Positions 1 to 9,990 are shown, counted from the first letter of the stretch. The stretch: DNA of 64,000 nucleotides from Streptococcus toyakuensis (GCF_024346585.1 NZ_AP024523.1:62001-126000), one strand, 5' to 3'. Notes: generated by a model from the sequence alone, not told the origin. Program-made: numbers and translations.

Positions 1-530
1 CTGGTAATGGCTCAAATTTTCAGGTGATTGCTGAAGAGTTTCCGGTGGAGTTTGTCTTTTCAGACCATCGTGACGCTTATGTGCTCGAGCGGGCGGACAG
101 GCTCGGCGTTCTGTCCTATGCTTTTGAACTCAAAGAGTTTGAGAGTAAGGCAGACTACGAAGCAGCCCTTGTCGAACTTTTGGAAGAACACCAGATTGAC
201 TTGGTTTGCCTAGCAGGCTACATGAAAATCGTTGGGCCAACCTTATTGGCGGCTTATGAAGGTCGGATTATCAACATTCATCCAGCCTACCTGCCAGAGT
301 TTCCAGGAGCTCATGGGATTGAGGATGCTTGGAATGCTGGAGTTGCTGAGAGCGGCGTGACCATTCATTGGGTGGATTCAGGTGTGGATACAGGAAAGAT
401 TATCAAACAAGTGCGTGTGCCACGGCTTGAAGGGGATACCCTAGATACTTTCGAGACTCGCATACACGAAACAGAGTACAAACTGTATCCAGAATTGTTG
501 GATATTTTGGGAGTGGAGAGGAAGAAATGA
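1..530 (+). CDS. purN: phosphoribosylglycinamide formyltransferase PurN (5' truncated by window)
   Basis: Transfers the formyl group of 10-formyl-THF to GAR, the third step of de novo purine synthesis. The reading frame is open from the first bases of the window (codons from position 3), and reads GNGSNFQVIAEEFPVEF, the loop that follows the first strand of the PurN formyltransferase fold; only about the first ten residues are missing, so the GTG at 24 is not the true start. The catalytic signature is visible: NIHPAYLPEFPGAHGIEDAW contains the Asn and His of the family, followed by the GVTIHWVDSGVDTG stretch with the catalytic Asp. The stop overlaps the next start by 4 bp (ATGA), so the downstream small gene is translationally coupled. 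Family identity is certain; the upstream context (purM expected) is outside the window. Confidence 0.97.
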   Translation, partial: GNGSNFQVIAEEFPVEFVFSDHRDAYVLERADRLGVLSYAFELKEFESKADYEAALVELLEEHQIDLVCLAGYMKIVGPTLLAAYEGRIINIHPAYLPEFPGAHGIEDAWNAGVAESGVTIHWVDSGVDTGKIIKQVRVPRLEGDTLDTFETRIHETEYKLYPELLDILGVERKK

Positions 531-901
531 TTATGGACCAATACTATATGGAGTTAAAGAATAAGTTATCTAACAGACCAATCCTACTGGATAATACTAA
601 TGATTTTCTTTTTGTTTTAGTAAATACAGTGAAAGCTATGATAGAAAATACTGACAAAAGTCAGCTTTCAGAGTTAGATAAAATTTTAGACGGTGTCACA
701 AGTCAAGAATTGAAACTTGCCTATGATTTTTGTCAAGGGAAATTCGGTCAAGCAGGTTTTTCTTATCGTAGGCACCCGAATTATTTTTATTTGTCCAGTT
801 TAATTGCGACTTTTCCAGAATTTGAGTTGTCTAAAGCAGACCGAGATTACCTCAAAGGAATCATAAATTTTGATAACTACCTTTTATATGAGTTAGATTA
901 G
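527..901 (+). CDS. small hypothetical protein coupled to purN
   Basis: A 124-residue soluble, acidic protein that I do not recognise. No signal peptide, membrane segment or obvious motif is visible; it is rich in Leu, Asp and aromatic residues and looks like a small helical protein. The start overlaps the purN stop (ATGA); a second in-frame ATG lies two codons later (533), so the exact start is uncertain. Base composition is more AT-rich than purN and purH, which suggests a later insertion in the operon. It sits where some pneumococcal genomes carry an unrelated membrane gene between purN and purH, so this appears to be a variable slot. No function is assigned. Confidence 0.75.
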   Translation: MIMDQYYMELKNKLSNRPILLDNTNDFLFVLVNTVKAMIENTDKSQLSELDKILDGVTSQELKLAYDFCQGKFGQAGFSYRRHPNYFYLSSLIATFPEFELSKADRDYLKGIINFDNYLLYELD

Positions 902-944
902 TCTTTAATCACCTCAAAACCCTATTTATTCAAAAGGAGAAAAA

Positions 945-1460
945 ATGATTGAACTGAAATTAGTAGATGAGAGCAGTTTTCAGGCAGTGCTGGATTTGAA
1001 AATATCTGAAGCTGATGAACGAGCACGTTTCGTGGCTCCAAATGTACGCTCTTTAGCTGACGCATGGCTCTACCGTAAAAATGAAGATGTGTTTCCGAGG
1101 GCAATCTATTGGGATAAGCAAGTGGTTGGCTTTCTCCTGCTGGAAATAGACGAGGATGAAGCGGAATACTTTATCTGGCGGATAATGATTGGTCAGCAGT
1201 ACCAAGGAAGAGGTTATGGTCGAAAAGCCTTGGAAGTTCTAATCAAAGAGGCTCAGATGGATAGAGTTTGCAGTCATATTGTTGCAGATTATGTGGTTGG
1301 AAATGAAAAAATGAAGTACCTACTGACTAGTCTGGGTTTTCAGGAAACAGGATTTATAGAAGAAAATAACGAAGTCGCTATGCGCTTAGACCTAAAGAAA
1401 GAGGAATGGAATGACGAAAAAAGCCTTAATCAGCGTCTCAGACAAAGCGGGCATTGTTGA
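945..1460 (+). CDS. GNAT family N-acetyltransferase
   Basis: A 171-residue GCN5-related acetyltransferase. The acetyl-CoA binding motif A is visible as [19 protein letters not shown] (Q/R-x-x-G-x-G/A), preceded by the strand that ends IWRIMI, and followed by a motif B-like segment ending in the typical C-terminal LGFQETGF. The N-terminal half resembles the polyamine or diamine acetyltransferase subgroup (BltD/PaiA-like), but the substrate cannot be told from sequence. A good Shine-Dalgarno (aaaaggagaaaa) precedes ATG 945. The 3' end overlaps purH by 50 bp in another frame, which is unusual and suggests that either the C-terminus was extended by loss of an earlier stop or that the two genes are coupled. 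Confidence 0.88.
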   Translation: MIELKLVDESSFQAVLDLKISEADERARFVAPNVRSLADAWLYRKNEDVFPRAIYWDKQVVGFLLLEIDEDEAEYFIWRIMIGQQYQGRGYGRKALEVLIKEAQMDRVCSHIVADYVVGNEKMKYLLTSLGFQETGFIEENNEVAMRLDLKKEEWNDEKSLNQRLRQSGHC

Positions 1461-2958
1461 ATTTGCCCAAGACCTTAAAAAACTTGGTTGGGAGATTATC
1501 TCGACAGGTGGGACAAAGGTTGCCCTTGACAATGCTGGAGTGGAGACCATTGCGATCGATGATGTGACTGGTTTTCCAGAAATGATGGATGGCCGTGTTA
1601 AGACCCTTCATCCAAATATCCACGGTGGACTTTTGGCTCGTCGTGACTTGGATAGTCACTTGGAAGCAGCTAAAGACAATCAAATCGAGCTCATTGACCT
1701 TGTTGTGGTCAATCTTTATCCATTTAAGGAGACCATTCTCAAGCCAGACGTAACTTACGCTGATGCGGTGGAGAATATCGATATCGGTGGTCCATCTATG
1801 CTTCGCTCAGCAGCGAAGAACCACGCTAGCGTAACAGTTGTGGTGGATCCTGCTGACTACGCTCTTGTTCTGGAAGAGTTGTCAGCAAATGGTGAGACTA
1901 CTTATGAAATGCGTCAACGTTTGGCAGCCAAAGTTTTCCGTCATACAGCGGCTTATGATGCCTTGATTGCAGAGTATTTCACAGCTCAAGTCGGAGAAAG
2001 CAAACCTGAAAAGCTCACTTTGACCTATGACCTCAAACAAGCCATGCGTTACGGTGAGAACCCTCAACAAGACGCGGATTTCTACCAAAAAGCTTTGCCA
2101 ACAGACTATTCGATTGCTTCAGCGAAACAGCTTAACGGTAAGGAATTGTCATTCAACAATATCCGTGATGCTGACGCTGCCATTCGTATCATCCGTGATT
2201 TCAAAGATCGTCCAACCGTTGTGGCTCTCAAACACATGAACCCATGTGGAATCGGTCAGGCTGATGACATCGAGACTGCTTGGGGCTACGCTTATGAGTC
2301 TGACCCAGTTTCTATCTTTGGTGGGATTGTCGTTCTTAACCGTGAGGTAGATGCTACGACAGCTGAGAAGATGCATGGTGTATTCCTTGAAATCATCATT
2401 GCACCAAGCTATACGGATGAAGCGCTAGCCATTTTGACCAACAAAAAGAAAAACTTGCGTATCCTTGCCTTGCCATTTGATGCTCAAGAGGCTAGCGAAG
2501 TGGAAGCAGAATACACAGGTGTAGTTGGTGGACTTCTGGTGCAAAACCAAGATGTGGTCAAGGAAAGCCCAGCCGATTGGCAAGTGGTGACCAAACGCCA
2601 ACCAACTGAGACAGAAGCGACAGCTCTTGAGTTTGCTTGGAAGGCTATTAAATACGTCAAATCAAACGGAATCATTGTAACCAACGACCACATGACACTG
2701 GGTGTTGGTCCAGGTCAGACTAACCGTGTGGCTTCTGTTCGTATTGCCATTGACCAAGCCAAAGACCGCCTTGACGGTGCTGTACTTGCTTCGGATGCCT
2801 TCTTCCCATTTGCGGATAATGTGGAAGAAATTGCCAAAGTAGGAATTAAGGCTATCATTCAGCCGGGAGGCTCCGTCCGTGACAAAGAGTCTATCGAAGC
2901 TGCTGACAAGTATGGCTTGACCATGGTCTTCACAGGTGTGAGACATTTTAGACATTAA
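1411..2958 (+). CDS. purH: bifunctional AICAR transformylase / IMP cyclohydrolase PurH
   Basis: Catalyses the last two steps of IMP synthesis. 515 residues, the normal length. The N-terminal MGS-like cyclohydrolase domain (about 1-190) opens with [19 protein letters not shown] and contains the [13 protein letters not shown] phosphate-binding loop and [13 protein letters not shown] motif (here [15 protein letters not shown]). The C-terminal transformylase domain contains the conserved [11 protein letters not shown] with the catalytic Lys-His, and the GENPQQ motif. The start is ATG 1411 preceded by gaggaatgga, inside the end of the acetyltransferase gene. Part of the pur operon; high GC compared with the genes just upstream, as expected for a core gene. 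Confidence 0.98.
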   Translation: MTKKALISVSDKAGIVEFAQDLKKLGWEIISTGGTKVALDNAGVETIAIDDVTGFPEMMDGRVKTLHPNIHGGLLARRDLDSHLEAAKDNQIELIDLVVVNLYPFKETILKPDVTYADAVENIDIGGPSMLRSAAKNHASVTVVVDPADYALVLEELSANGETTYEMRQRLAAKVFRHTAAYDALIAEYFTAQVGESKPEKLTLTYDLKQAMRYGENPQQDADFYQKALPTDYSIASAKQLNGKELSFNNIRDADAAIRIIRDFKDRPTVVALKHMNPCGIGQADDIETAWGYAYESDPVSIFGGIVVLNREVDATTAEKMHGVFLEIIIAPSYTDEALAILTNKKKNLRILALPFDAQEASEVEAEYTGVVGGLLVQNQDVVKESPADWQVVTKRQPTETEATALEFAWKAIKYVKSNGIIVTNDHMTLGVGPGQTNRVASVRIAIDQAKDRLDGAVLASDAFFPFADNVEEIAKVGIKAIIQPGGSVRDKESIEAADKYGLTMVFTGVRHFRH

Positions 2959-3023
2959 GAAGGTAAAGGGAAGAAAACAGTTTCTTTCCTTTTTCAGCTT
3001 AAAATACTAAGTGAAACAAGATT

Positions 3024-3046
3024 AAAACGAACGTTTGTGGTATAAT
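3024..3046 (+). promoter_or_regulatory. PurR-type box overlapping an extended -10 promoter of purD
   Basis: aaaacgaacgttt at 3024-3036 matches the core CGAAC of the PurBox used by the Gram-positive PurR activator/repressor. It runs directly into TGG TATAAT (3038-3046), a perfect extended -10. ATG of purD follows 33 bp after the -10. This suggests purD(EK) can be transcribed separately from purH and be purine-controlled. The box call is by resemblance to the known consensus. Confidence 0.55.
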
Positions 3047-3078
3047 ATTAGTAAATAATTCGCAAAAGAGGTTGAGAA

Positions 3079-4341
3079 ATGAAGCTGTTAGTTGTCGGTT
3101 CGGGTGGTCGTGAACATGCGATTGCTAAGAAGTTGCTTGAGTCAAAAGAGGTAGAAAAGGTTTTTGTTGCTCCTGGGAATGATGGGATGACTCTGGATGG
3201 TTTGGAATTGGTAAATATCCCTATTTCCGAACATTCTAAATTGATTGACTTCGCAAAGGCTAACGATATTGCTTGGACCTTTATCGGGCCAGATGATGCC
3301 CTTGCGACTGGTATCGTGGATGATTTCCATGCAGCTGGTCTCAAAGCCTTTGGTCCGACAAGATTGGCAGCTGAGCTGGAGTGGTCCAAGGATTTTGCTA
3401 AGGAAATCATGGTCAAATACGGCGTTCCGACAGCAGCCTATGGGACTTTTTCAGATTTCGAGGAAGCTAAGGCCTATATTGAAAAGCAGGGTGCGCCTAT
3501 CGTAGTCAAGGCGGATGGCTTGGCGCTTGGGAAGGGTGTTGTCGTTGCTGAGACAGTCGAGCAAGCGGTCGAAGCCACTCATGAGATGCTTTTGGACAAT
3601 AAATTCGGTGATTCAGGTGCGCGTGTAGTTATCGAGGAATTCCTTGAAGGAGAGGAATTTTCACTCTTTGCCTTTGTCAATGGCGACAAGTTCTATATCA
3701 TGCCTACAGCGCAAGACCACAAACGTGCCTACGACGGGGACAAGGGCCCTAACACTGGTGGGATGGGTGCCTATGCACCAGTTCCTCACTTGCCACAGAG
3801 TGTAGTTGATACAGCGGTTAAGACTATTGTTAAGCCAGTTCTTGAAGGGATGATTCAGGAAGGTCGCCCTTATATGGGTGTCCTTTACGCAGGGCTTATC
3901 CTGACGGCAGAAGGTTCTAAAGTCATCGAGTTCAATGCTCGCTTTGGAGATCCTGAAACACAGATTATCTTGCCTCGTCTGACCTCTGATTTTGCGCAAA
4001 ATATTACTGATATTTTGGAAGGTAAAGAACCAGCCATCACTTGGACGGACAAGGGTGTGACTCTGGGTGTGGTTGTCGCATCCAATGGTTACCCACTAGA
4101 CTATGAAAAGGGTGTTGCATTGCCGGCAAAAACCGAGGGAGATATCATCACCTACTATGCAGGGGCTAAGTTTGTGGAAAATAGTAGAGCGCTGCTATCA
4201 AACGGCGGACGTGTCTATATGCTCGTCACCACAGCAGACACCGTCAAAGAAGCCCAAAACACCATCTACAGCGAACTTAACAAACAAAACACAGAAGGCC
4301 TCTTTTACCGAACAGATATCGGAAGTAAGGCGATTAAGTAA
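3079..4341 (+). CDS. purD: phosphoribosylamine-glycine ligase PurD
   Basis: Makes GAR from phosphoribosylamine, glycine and ATP (second step of purine synthesis). 420 residues, ATP-grasp family. The N-domain starts KLLVVGSGGREHAIAKKL, the classical PurD opening; the ATP-grasp region includes PIVVKADGLALGKGVVVAE and the metal-binding EFNARFGDPETQ. Start ATG 3079 follows aaagaggttgag. It is preceded by its own promoter and PurBox-like site and followed by a 190-bp spacer with a strongly folded RNA before purE. Confidence 0.98.
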   Translation: MKLLVVGSGGREHAIAKKLLESKEVEKVFVAPGNDGMTLDGLELVNIPISEHSKLIDFAKANDIAWTFIGPDDALATGIVDDFHAAGLKAFGPTRLAAELEWSKDFAKEIMVKYGVPTAAYGTFSDFEEAKAYIEKQGAPIVVKADGLALGKGVVVAETVEQAVEATHEMLLDNKFGDSGARVVIEEFLEGEEFSLFAFVNGDKFYIMPTAQDHKRAYDGDKGPNTGGMGAYAPVPHLPQSVVDTAVKTIVKPVLEGMIQEGRPYMGVLYAGLILTAEGSKVIEFNARFGDPETQIILPRLTSDFAQNITDILEGKEPAITWTDKGVTLGVVVASNGYPLDYEKGVALPAKTEGDIITYYAGAKFVENSRALLSNGGRVYMLVTTADTVKEAQNTIYSELNKQNTEGLFYRTDIGSKAIK

Positions 4342-4355
4342 AGATATAAGAATAA

Positions 4356-4502
4356 CGCGACGAAGTCGCCAAATACGATAATGGTCACCGTGGTGAAAAG
4401 ACCAGAACAGTGAATGTTCTGGTCGGGGAAAACTTTGAGACCCTAGGCTCAAAGTTTAGGAATGAAACCGAAGGTTTGCTTCCGTCCCCACCACCTAAGA
4501 CC
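4356..4502 (+). ncRNA. structured RNA element in the purD-purE spacer
   Basis: The spacer can fold into a nested multi-branched structure seen by hand: hairpin GCGAC/GTCGC (4357-4361 with 4365-4369); outer helix GGTC/GACC (4383-4386 with 4499-4502) continued by GTGGTG/CACCAC (4390-4395 with 4489-4494); a perfect 10-bp hairpin GACCAGAACA/TGTTCTGGTC (4400-4409, 4415-4424); an inner helix GGGG/CCCC (4425-4428, 4486-4489) enclosing a second perfect 10-bp hairpin AAACTTTGAG/CTCAAAGTTT (4430-4439, 4448-4457) and a short AAACC/GGTTT hairpin. There is no U-run, so it is not a simple terminator. It ends 30 bp before the purE start. It could be a cis-regulatory RNA, an mRNA-processing site or a mobile small repeat; its identity is unknown to me. 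Confidence 0.5.
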
Positions 4503-4532
4503 ATTATCAAAAAGAAGAAAAAAGGAAAAATT

Positions 4533-5024
4533 ATGATTAAACCAATTATTTCCATAATCATGGGCTCAAAATCTGACTGGGCAACCATGCAAAAAACAGC
4601 AGAAGTCCTAGACCGCTTTGGTGTAGCCTATGAAAAGAAGGTTGTCTCTGCCCACCGTACACCAGACCTTATGTTCAGACATGCAGAAGAAGCCCGTAGC
4701 CGCGGCATCAAGGTTATCATCGCAGGTGCGGGAGGCGCAGCTCATTTGCCAGGAATGGTAGCTGCCAAAACAACCCTTCCAGTCATTGGTGTACCAGTCA
4801 AATCACGTGCTCTTAGTGGCGTGGACTCACTCTACTCTATCGTTCAGATGCCGGGTGGGGTGCCTGTTGCGACAATGGCTATCGGTGAAGCAGGTGCGAC
4901 CAACGCTGCCCTCTTCGCTCTCCGTCTCCTCTCAGTAGAGGATCAGTCTATCGCGACAGCATTGGCAGATTTCGCAGAAGAACAAGGAAAAATCGCAGAG
5001 GAGTCGTCAAATGAGCTCATCTAA
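4533..5024 (+). CDS. purE: N5-carboxyaminoimidazole ribonucleotide mutase PurE
   Basis: Class I PurE, converts N5-CAIR to CAIR. 163 residues. ATG 4533 follows aaaaaaggaaaaatt, giving the usual N-terminus [20 protein letters not shown]; the longer in-frame extension back to 4410 runs through the folded RNA and is not expected to be protein. Catalytic and binding motifs are present: GSKSDW, SAHRTPD (catalytic His) and [11 protein letters not shown]. Overlaps purK by 14 bp. Confidence 0.97.
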   Translation: MIKPIISIIMGSKSDWATMQKTAEVLDRFGVAYEKKVVSAHRTPDLMFRHAEEARSRGIKVIIAGAGGAAHLPGMVAAKTTLPVIGVPVKSRALSGVDSLYSIVQMPGGVPVATMAIGEAGATNAALFALRLLSVEDQSIATALADFAEEQGKIAEESSNELI

Positions 5025-6084
5025 AACAATCGGAATTATCGGTGGTGGTCAACTGGGTCAGATGATGGCCATTTCTGCTATCTACATGGGGCACAAGGTT
5101 ATCGCGCTGGATCCTGCGGCGGATTGCCCGGCCTCTCGCGTGGCGGAGATCATCGTGGCTCCTTATAACGATGTGGATGCGCTTCGTCAGTTGGCAGAGC
5201 GTTGCGATGTTCTGACTTATGAGTTTGAAAATGTCGATGCTGACGGTCTGGATGCGGTTGTCAAGGATGGGCAACTTCCACAAGGAACAGACCTACTCCG
5301 TATTTCTCAAAACCGTATCTTTGAAAAGGACTTTCTCTCAAACAAGGCACAAGTGACAGTTGCACCCTACAAGGTCGTGACTTCAAGCCGAGACTTGGCG
5401 GAGATTGACCTGTCCAAAAACTATGTCCTCAAGACTGCGACTGGTGGCTACGATGGGCATGGGCAAAAGGTCATTCGCTCAGAAGCAGACTTGGAAGAAG
5501 CCTATGCGTTAGCTGACTCAGCAGCCTGCGTTTTAGAGGAATTTGTCAACTTTGACCTTGAGATTTCTGTCATCGTGTCAGGCAACGGCAAGGAAGTGAC
5601 AGTTTTCCCAGTTCAGGAAAATATCCACCGCAACAACATCTTGTCTAAGACTATCGTGCCTGCTCGCATTTCAGCAAGTTTAGCTGACAAGGCTAAAGCA
5701 ATGGCAGTGCGAATCGCAGAACAACTGAATTTGTCTGGAACACTTTGTGTGGAAATGTTTGCGACAGCTGATGATATCATTGTTAACGAAATCGCCCCAC
5801 GTCCACATAACTCTGGGCACTATTCAATCGAAGCCTGTGACTTCTCCCAGTTTGATACCCATATTCTAGGCGTTCTCGGAGCACCATTACCAGCCATCAA
5901 ACTACATGCGCCTGCTGTTATGCTCAATGTCCTCGGCCAACACGTCGAGGTCGCTGAAAAATATGTGACAGAAAATCCAAGCGCCCACCTCCACATGTAT
6001 GGTAAAATAGAAGCGAAGCGCAACCGCAAGATGGGACATGTCACTTTGTTTAGTGATGTGCCGGATGGTGTGGAAGAGTTTTAA
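5011..6084 (+). CDS. purK: N5-carboxyaminoimidazole ribonucleotide synthase PurK
   Basis: ATP- and bicarbonate-dependent carboxylation of AIR, partner of PurE. 357 residues, ATP-grasp family. N-terminal [16 protein letters not shown] is the PurK signature; [15 protein letters not shown] and [18 protein letters not shown] are the ATP-grasp and active-site motifs. Start at ATG 5011 is inside the 3' end of purE, with gcagaggag as ribosome-binding site; tight coupling is typical for purEK. After it the operon is interrupted by a 4-kb AT-rich cargo region before purB. Confidence 0.97.
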   Translation: MSSSKTIGIIGGGQLGQMMAISAIYMGHKVIALDPAADCPASRVAEIIVAPYNDVDALRQLAERCDVLTYEFENVDADGLDAVVKDGQLPQGTDLLRISQNRIFEKDFLSNKAQVTVAPYKVVTSSRDLAEIDLSKNYVLKTATGGYDGHGQKVIRSEADLEEAYALADSAACVLEEFVNFDLEISVIVSGNGKEVTVFPVQENIHRNNILSKTIVPARISASLADKAKAMAVRIAEQLNLSGTLCVEMFATADDIIVNEIAPRPHNSGHYSIEACDFSQFDTHILGVLGAPLPAIKLHAPAVMLNVLGQHVEVAEKYVTENPSAHLHMYGKIEAKRNRKMGHVTLFSDVPDGVEEF

Positions 6085-6209
6085 AAATAGTTTATTTGAA
6101 TAATATATAGGATAATTCTAAAAATAGAAAATCAGTAGTTTTTCGAGGCGACTATAGCTATTAATGTATTGTTGATATGCAGGGATTTAGAAAGGATATT
6201 TAATGCAGT

Positions 6210-7124
6210 ATGGTTATAATCAAAGATTCAAAATTTAAAAAAGTAGACTTAGATATAGATTTTATTGATGTTGATTTTAGAACAATTGATCCAAAATGTA
6301 TGTCAGGTTACCAATTGGAAGTCGTTAATGAAGAGATTATAAAAAAGTTTAAATTGTTTATTAGTAATGTTAATTTTAGCGATTCATTTTTTACTTATTA
6401 TAGAGGCACTCGATTAAAGCATATAAATTCAGATATAAGCTATATTTTAAAACATGGATTAAATAAATTCTTTATTGTTGGGGACAAAGGAGTTGATTTT
6501 ATTGAAAATAAACTTGAGGATAGTCAAAATCAAATACTCTCAGAACAATTTAATGATGAGGAGTGCTTATTGAATGAAATTAAAACAAAAATAAATATTG
6601 ATGAGTTCTTTTTACCCTCAGATAAAAAGATGAGGTTGAGGTTATTGCAAGCAATTGTTCATAATTGTGGGAAAGAAACTTTCTATAATTTTAAATCTTA
6701 TGTTTCCCATTATGTTTCAACTACAGTTGGAACTGGGAATTATAATATTGCAAAAAGCTTTATTGATAACGAAGGTTTTATTATTTTTGGATTTGAAAAA
6801 ATCGGTAAATATTTTGTTAATTCGAAGGAATTGCAACTACTACTGAATAAGTCAGAAGAACATCAATATATCATTGATGTTGAACAAGAAATTATGATTG
6901 AGAATGTTTTGTGGCCTTCAAATATTTTTGGATTATTTTATATACATAATAATAAAAGGATGTTTATCATTAATCCTTGGTTGGTCGTGAAATTGCAACA
7001 AAGTGAAACTACGGAGATTGTTGCTAAAGATTCTTTTGATCCTTTTATTTATGTAGATCAAAGAGACTTTGACAACTTTTATAAGGAATTAGGATATGGA
7101 GAATATATATTTAGGCCATATTGA
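6210..7124 (+). CDS. AT-rich cargo protein, possible ADP-ribosyltransferase fold
   Basis: A 304-residue soluble protein of unknown function. It is much more AT-rich than purK or purB, so it is likely acquired. I see a pattern reminiscent of the R-S-E triad of ADP-ribosyltransferases: FFTYYRGTRLKHI (about residues 60-75), SHYVSTTVGTGNYNIAKSF (about 165-185) and an acidic QEIMIENVLWPSN (about 230). This order and spacing fit the family, but the match is by eye and weak. The ATG at 6210 lacks a close ribosome-binding site; gaaagga (6190-6196) is instead placed for the ATG at 6203, whose frame closes after eleven codons (MQYGYNQRFKI), so a small frameshift at the 5' end is possible. No partner or immunity gene is obvious. 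Confidence 0.6.
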   Translation: MVIIKDSKFKKVDLDIDFIDVDFRTIDPKCMSGYQLEVVNEEIIKKFKLFISNVNFSDSFFTYYRGTRLKHINSDISYILKHGLNKFFIVGDKGVDFIENKLEDSQNQILSEQFNDEECLLNEIKTKINIDEFFLPSDKKMRLRLLQAIVHNCGKETFYNFKSYVSHYVSTTVGTGNYNIAKSFIDNEGFIIFGFEKIGKYFVNSKELQLLLNKSEEHQYIIDVEQEIMIENVLWPSNIFGLFYIHNNKRMFIINPWLVVKLQQSETTEIVAKDSFDPFIYVDQRDFDNFYKELGYGEYIFRPY

Positions 7125-7233
7125 GAAATAGATAATCAACTGAACTGATGCTAATTTTATTTTGAAAAAGAAAGGAACATGGTTACTTGTGTTTTCTAAA
7201 AAGAAATACAGTATTCGGATTTAATCAATTACT

Positions 7234-7464
7234 ATGATTCAACTTATTGTCAATGCATTTGTTGAAAAAGAGAAGACGGGGGCAGTTGTCGAAGTCTTGT
7301 ATGCTAGTAGCAATCACGAAAAAGTGAAAGCTAAGTATGAAGAGTTGGTTGCTCAATATCCTGAAAACTATTTAGCTATTTATGATTTGCCGATGGATAC
7401 TGATTTGAATACACTAGATCACTATCCATCAGTGTGTATTGGGAAAGAGGAGTTTGAAAAGTAA
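7234..7464 (+). CDS. small conserved streptococcal hypothetical protein
   Basis: A 76-residue acidic, soluble protein, MIQLIVNAFVEKEKTGAVVE onward, with no motif or membrane segment that I can assign. The alternating strand-helix look (two strands, a long charged helix, then DLPMDTDLNTL) suggests a compact alpha/beta fold. The sequence upstream of the ATG has no strong Shine-Dalgarno, which lowers confidence in the exact start. It lies between two cargo genes of the purK-purB insertion; its codon use is closer to the core genes than theirs. Confidence 0.6.
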   Translation: MIQLIVNAFVEKEKTGAVVEVLYASSNHEKVKAKYEELVAQYPENYLAIYDLPMDTDLNTLDHYPSVCIGKEEFEK

Positions 7465-7552
7465 TATGAGCTTTAGTGACAAAATCTGTTGATTTTGTAC
7501 AATAGTTTAAAATAGGTGGTTAATATGCTTCAATATAAGAAGGAGACTAGGG

Positions 7553-8434
7553 ATGCCAAGACATACTTGGGGTATTCTTGGGAATGTAATTTAGAAACTA
7601 TCCTAAAGAAATTTGGAAAGAGTTTTTTGAAAAAGAGAAAGAATACATAGAGAAACCGTTTGTGGTTGCCACATTACCAGATTATTCAGGAGAATTCACT
7701 TATAGAATCTGTATTAATAATTATAGTTCGGATATTGATTCTTCTAAATATGAATTTATTGAATTGCCAAAGGGTGAGTATATCAGGTTACTGCTAAAAG
7801 GAGATAAACAAAAGGCCGTAAGAGAAGGAGTAGAGTTTGTATTAGCTAATTTTAACCTTTCATCGAATGAATATATTGAAGTATTTGATTATCGTGAAAT
7901 AGAGAATCAAGATTTTTCAATGAATATGATTTTTCCAATTGAAAACGAAAAATCTAAATCTGATAAATTAATTTGGAAAGTCAAAAAGCTATGGGAAAAG
8001 TCATGGATTAAATTTATATTTATTTCTGTTGGGGTAACTATTACAGGTATTGCTGCTTATAAATTTTATCAGGGTACTTCAGATATAGAAGTGGATGATA
8101 GATTACTAAATACGACTGATGATAGATTTGAAAAATCATCAACAGCTAGTAATGGTACATTAGATTCGGAACACAGTGATGGAGAGCAATTAAGCGCTTC
8201 AGTAACTAGAGATTACACACCGAATACAGTCCCTGCTCATTCACAAAGATACCATACAAAGCAAGGGATGAAAACCATAATGAAAGAACCATATAGCCGT
8301 GGTCAATCAGAAGAAATTGAATATGATGATTGTCACAAAACTGATGATAGCGAAGTATAGATGTATATGATGCAGCCGAGATATGGATTTCTAATGGAAT
8401 GGACCCAGATTACACATTTGGATTTACGGAATAA
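7553..8434 (+). pseudogene. one-TM cargo protein broken by two small indels
   Basis: The main open segment runs 7662-8360 from a GTG without a ribosome-binding site, but coding sense extends both ways in other frames. Upstream, ATG 7553 has an excellent site (gaaggag) and reads MPRHTWGILGNV; around 7590 the frame must change to reach FRNYPKEIWKEFF..., which then continues into the main segment. Downstream, the stop TAG at 8358 is followed in another frame by DVYDAAEIWISNGMDPDYTF ending at TAA 8434, consistent with a 2-bp TA insertion (gtatag for gtag). The intact protein would be roughly 290 residues: a soluble N-terminal part, one membrane segment (FIFISVGVTITGIAAY, near 8010-8070), an acidic linker, and a tail with AHSQRYHTKQG and YSRG. 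Function unknown. Confidence 0.6.
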
Positions 8435-8702
8435 GAATTAAAGAGAGCTCTTTAATAGTAAGATATTAGGATGATGTGGATATATGAGGGATGTTAATTG
8501 TACTCGTATGATACTTCATGAAATTGATGAAGACAATTATGTTGAGTGTAAAACTTAAAATGTGCAAGAAAAACATTAAAGATTAGTTGTTTAATTTCAT
8601 AGTTATTCTTTCGCTTCCTATGATTTATTAGGGAGAATGATTGAACTATTAAGTTCAGTAGCAGTAGTAATAAAAAAGACAATATGAAAGGTAATACAAT
8701 TC

Positions 8703-9990
8703 ATGTGTATGTATTATTTATATTATGATGAATCGTTTCATGATCACCATGTCTCTATAAAAGAGGGAATATTAAATACGGAAGTCTCGGATTCTAGAGG
8801 ATTTATTAGGGGATCAGACTTTTTTTGTAACAGCAGTAGTAGGAGGAAATCGAAAATATATTGATAAATGGGAAAATAAATACTCTATCTTTGAAAGATT
8901 TTCTAAAAATAAATTGAAAACAGAGTACAAAGATGACTTCGATGAAACTGTGGAATTTAAGGGAACATCAATAAGATATTCCCAGTATAAGCATGGAATA
9001 GCAAGTTTTGATAATGTAACAAGTAGTATATATAAAAAGTTATTTAAATCTTTTTTGAATGAAAAAGACTTAATTTTCCAAACAACTTTGGAAAGTAAGA
9101 TAGAGTTTTTAATCAGTTATTTATTTCAATATGGAACAGTCGATCTTATCTCATCTGATATGTATCCGAAACATAGGAAATTCCAAGGTACTTTGTTGGA
9201 AATTTTCTATAGGTATAAAACACAAGAATTATTATCTAATATTGAAAATGGGGAAAGGGATAGAATTATCCATGGGCTAAAGCAATTGATTTTAGATAAT
9301 ACAGTAAACAATAAAATTGACGGTTTAATTGATGATGTTGAAACATATTTAGAGTACTTTGACCAAATAACTCAGGTTAATGCTGAATCTCATTATGATT
9401 GGGATTATAAGTATGCAATCTTAGGGGTGGAATCTATACTTACTGAGGATTATAATATCCCACTTTCATCAGTTGTCCTTAATATTGATGAAGAAGATAA
9501 AACTGTCAAAGCGGCGAAAGAATTTGGCTTCAAAGAAGTATTACCATTTGATTCTGAAAAATGTACTTTAGGAAGAATGGCTGATTTTTTCTCTAATTTT
9601 TTTGGTAGGATGTTGAAATCAATTTATGATGAAATGATTCTAAAGGGCAATGAGGAATTAAATAAATCGTGGTTTGATTTGAATATTGATCAATTTATTA
9701 TTTATAAAGAGTTGGGGAATTTTTTTATTGATCGGAAAAACATATATTATGTAACTCAGATACAAGCTAATCCATATATTCCTATGACTTTGTTCAATTT
9801 ATTTTCTTATATATCTGAATTTCAAACAATTGAAAACTATAAAAAAATTAGTCCATCAGAACACAGCATGAGCTTTAACAGCTTGAACAAAGAAGTTGTT
9901 CAAGCTAAGTTTGTTACCAATGATCCTAGAGATAGAATGATAATTAAGCAGGAAGATAGCTATCAATCTATTCCTTTATCAAAATTATAG
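8703..9990 (+). pseudogene. DUF3800-like gene with a frameshift in a T7 tract
   Basis: ATG 8703, after gaaagg, encodes MCMYYLYYDESFHDHHVSIK, the YDES opening typical of DUF3800 proteins (RNase H-like fold, common in mobile and defence regions). The frame is lost at seven T (8820-8826); reading with six T joins DFF to VTAVVGGNRKYIDKWENKY and continues without interruption to the stop at 9990. The C-terminal part includes EFKGTSI, another DUF3800 hallmark, and a predicted DEEDKTVKAAKEFG segment. The ORF finder start at 8914 (TTG) is therefore internal. Full length would be about 428 residues. The T7 tract could be a fixed mutation, a reversible slippage site, or a sequencing error. Confidence 0.65.

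Noticed and set aside
4410..4532. N-terminal extension of purE (41 codons)
   Set aside because: Runs through the RNA hairpins; PurE proteins begin at [13 protein letters not shown], which has its own ribosome-binding site.
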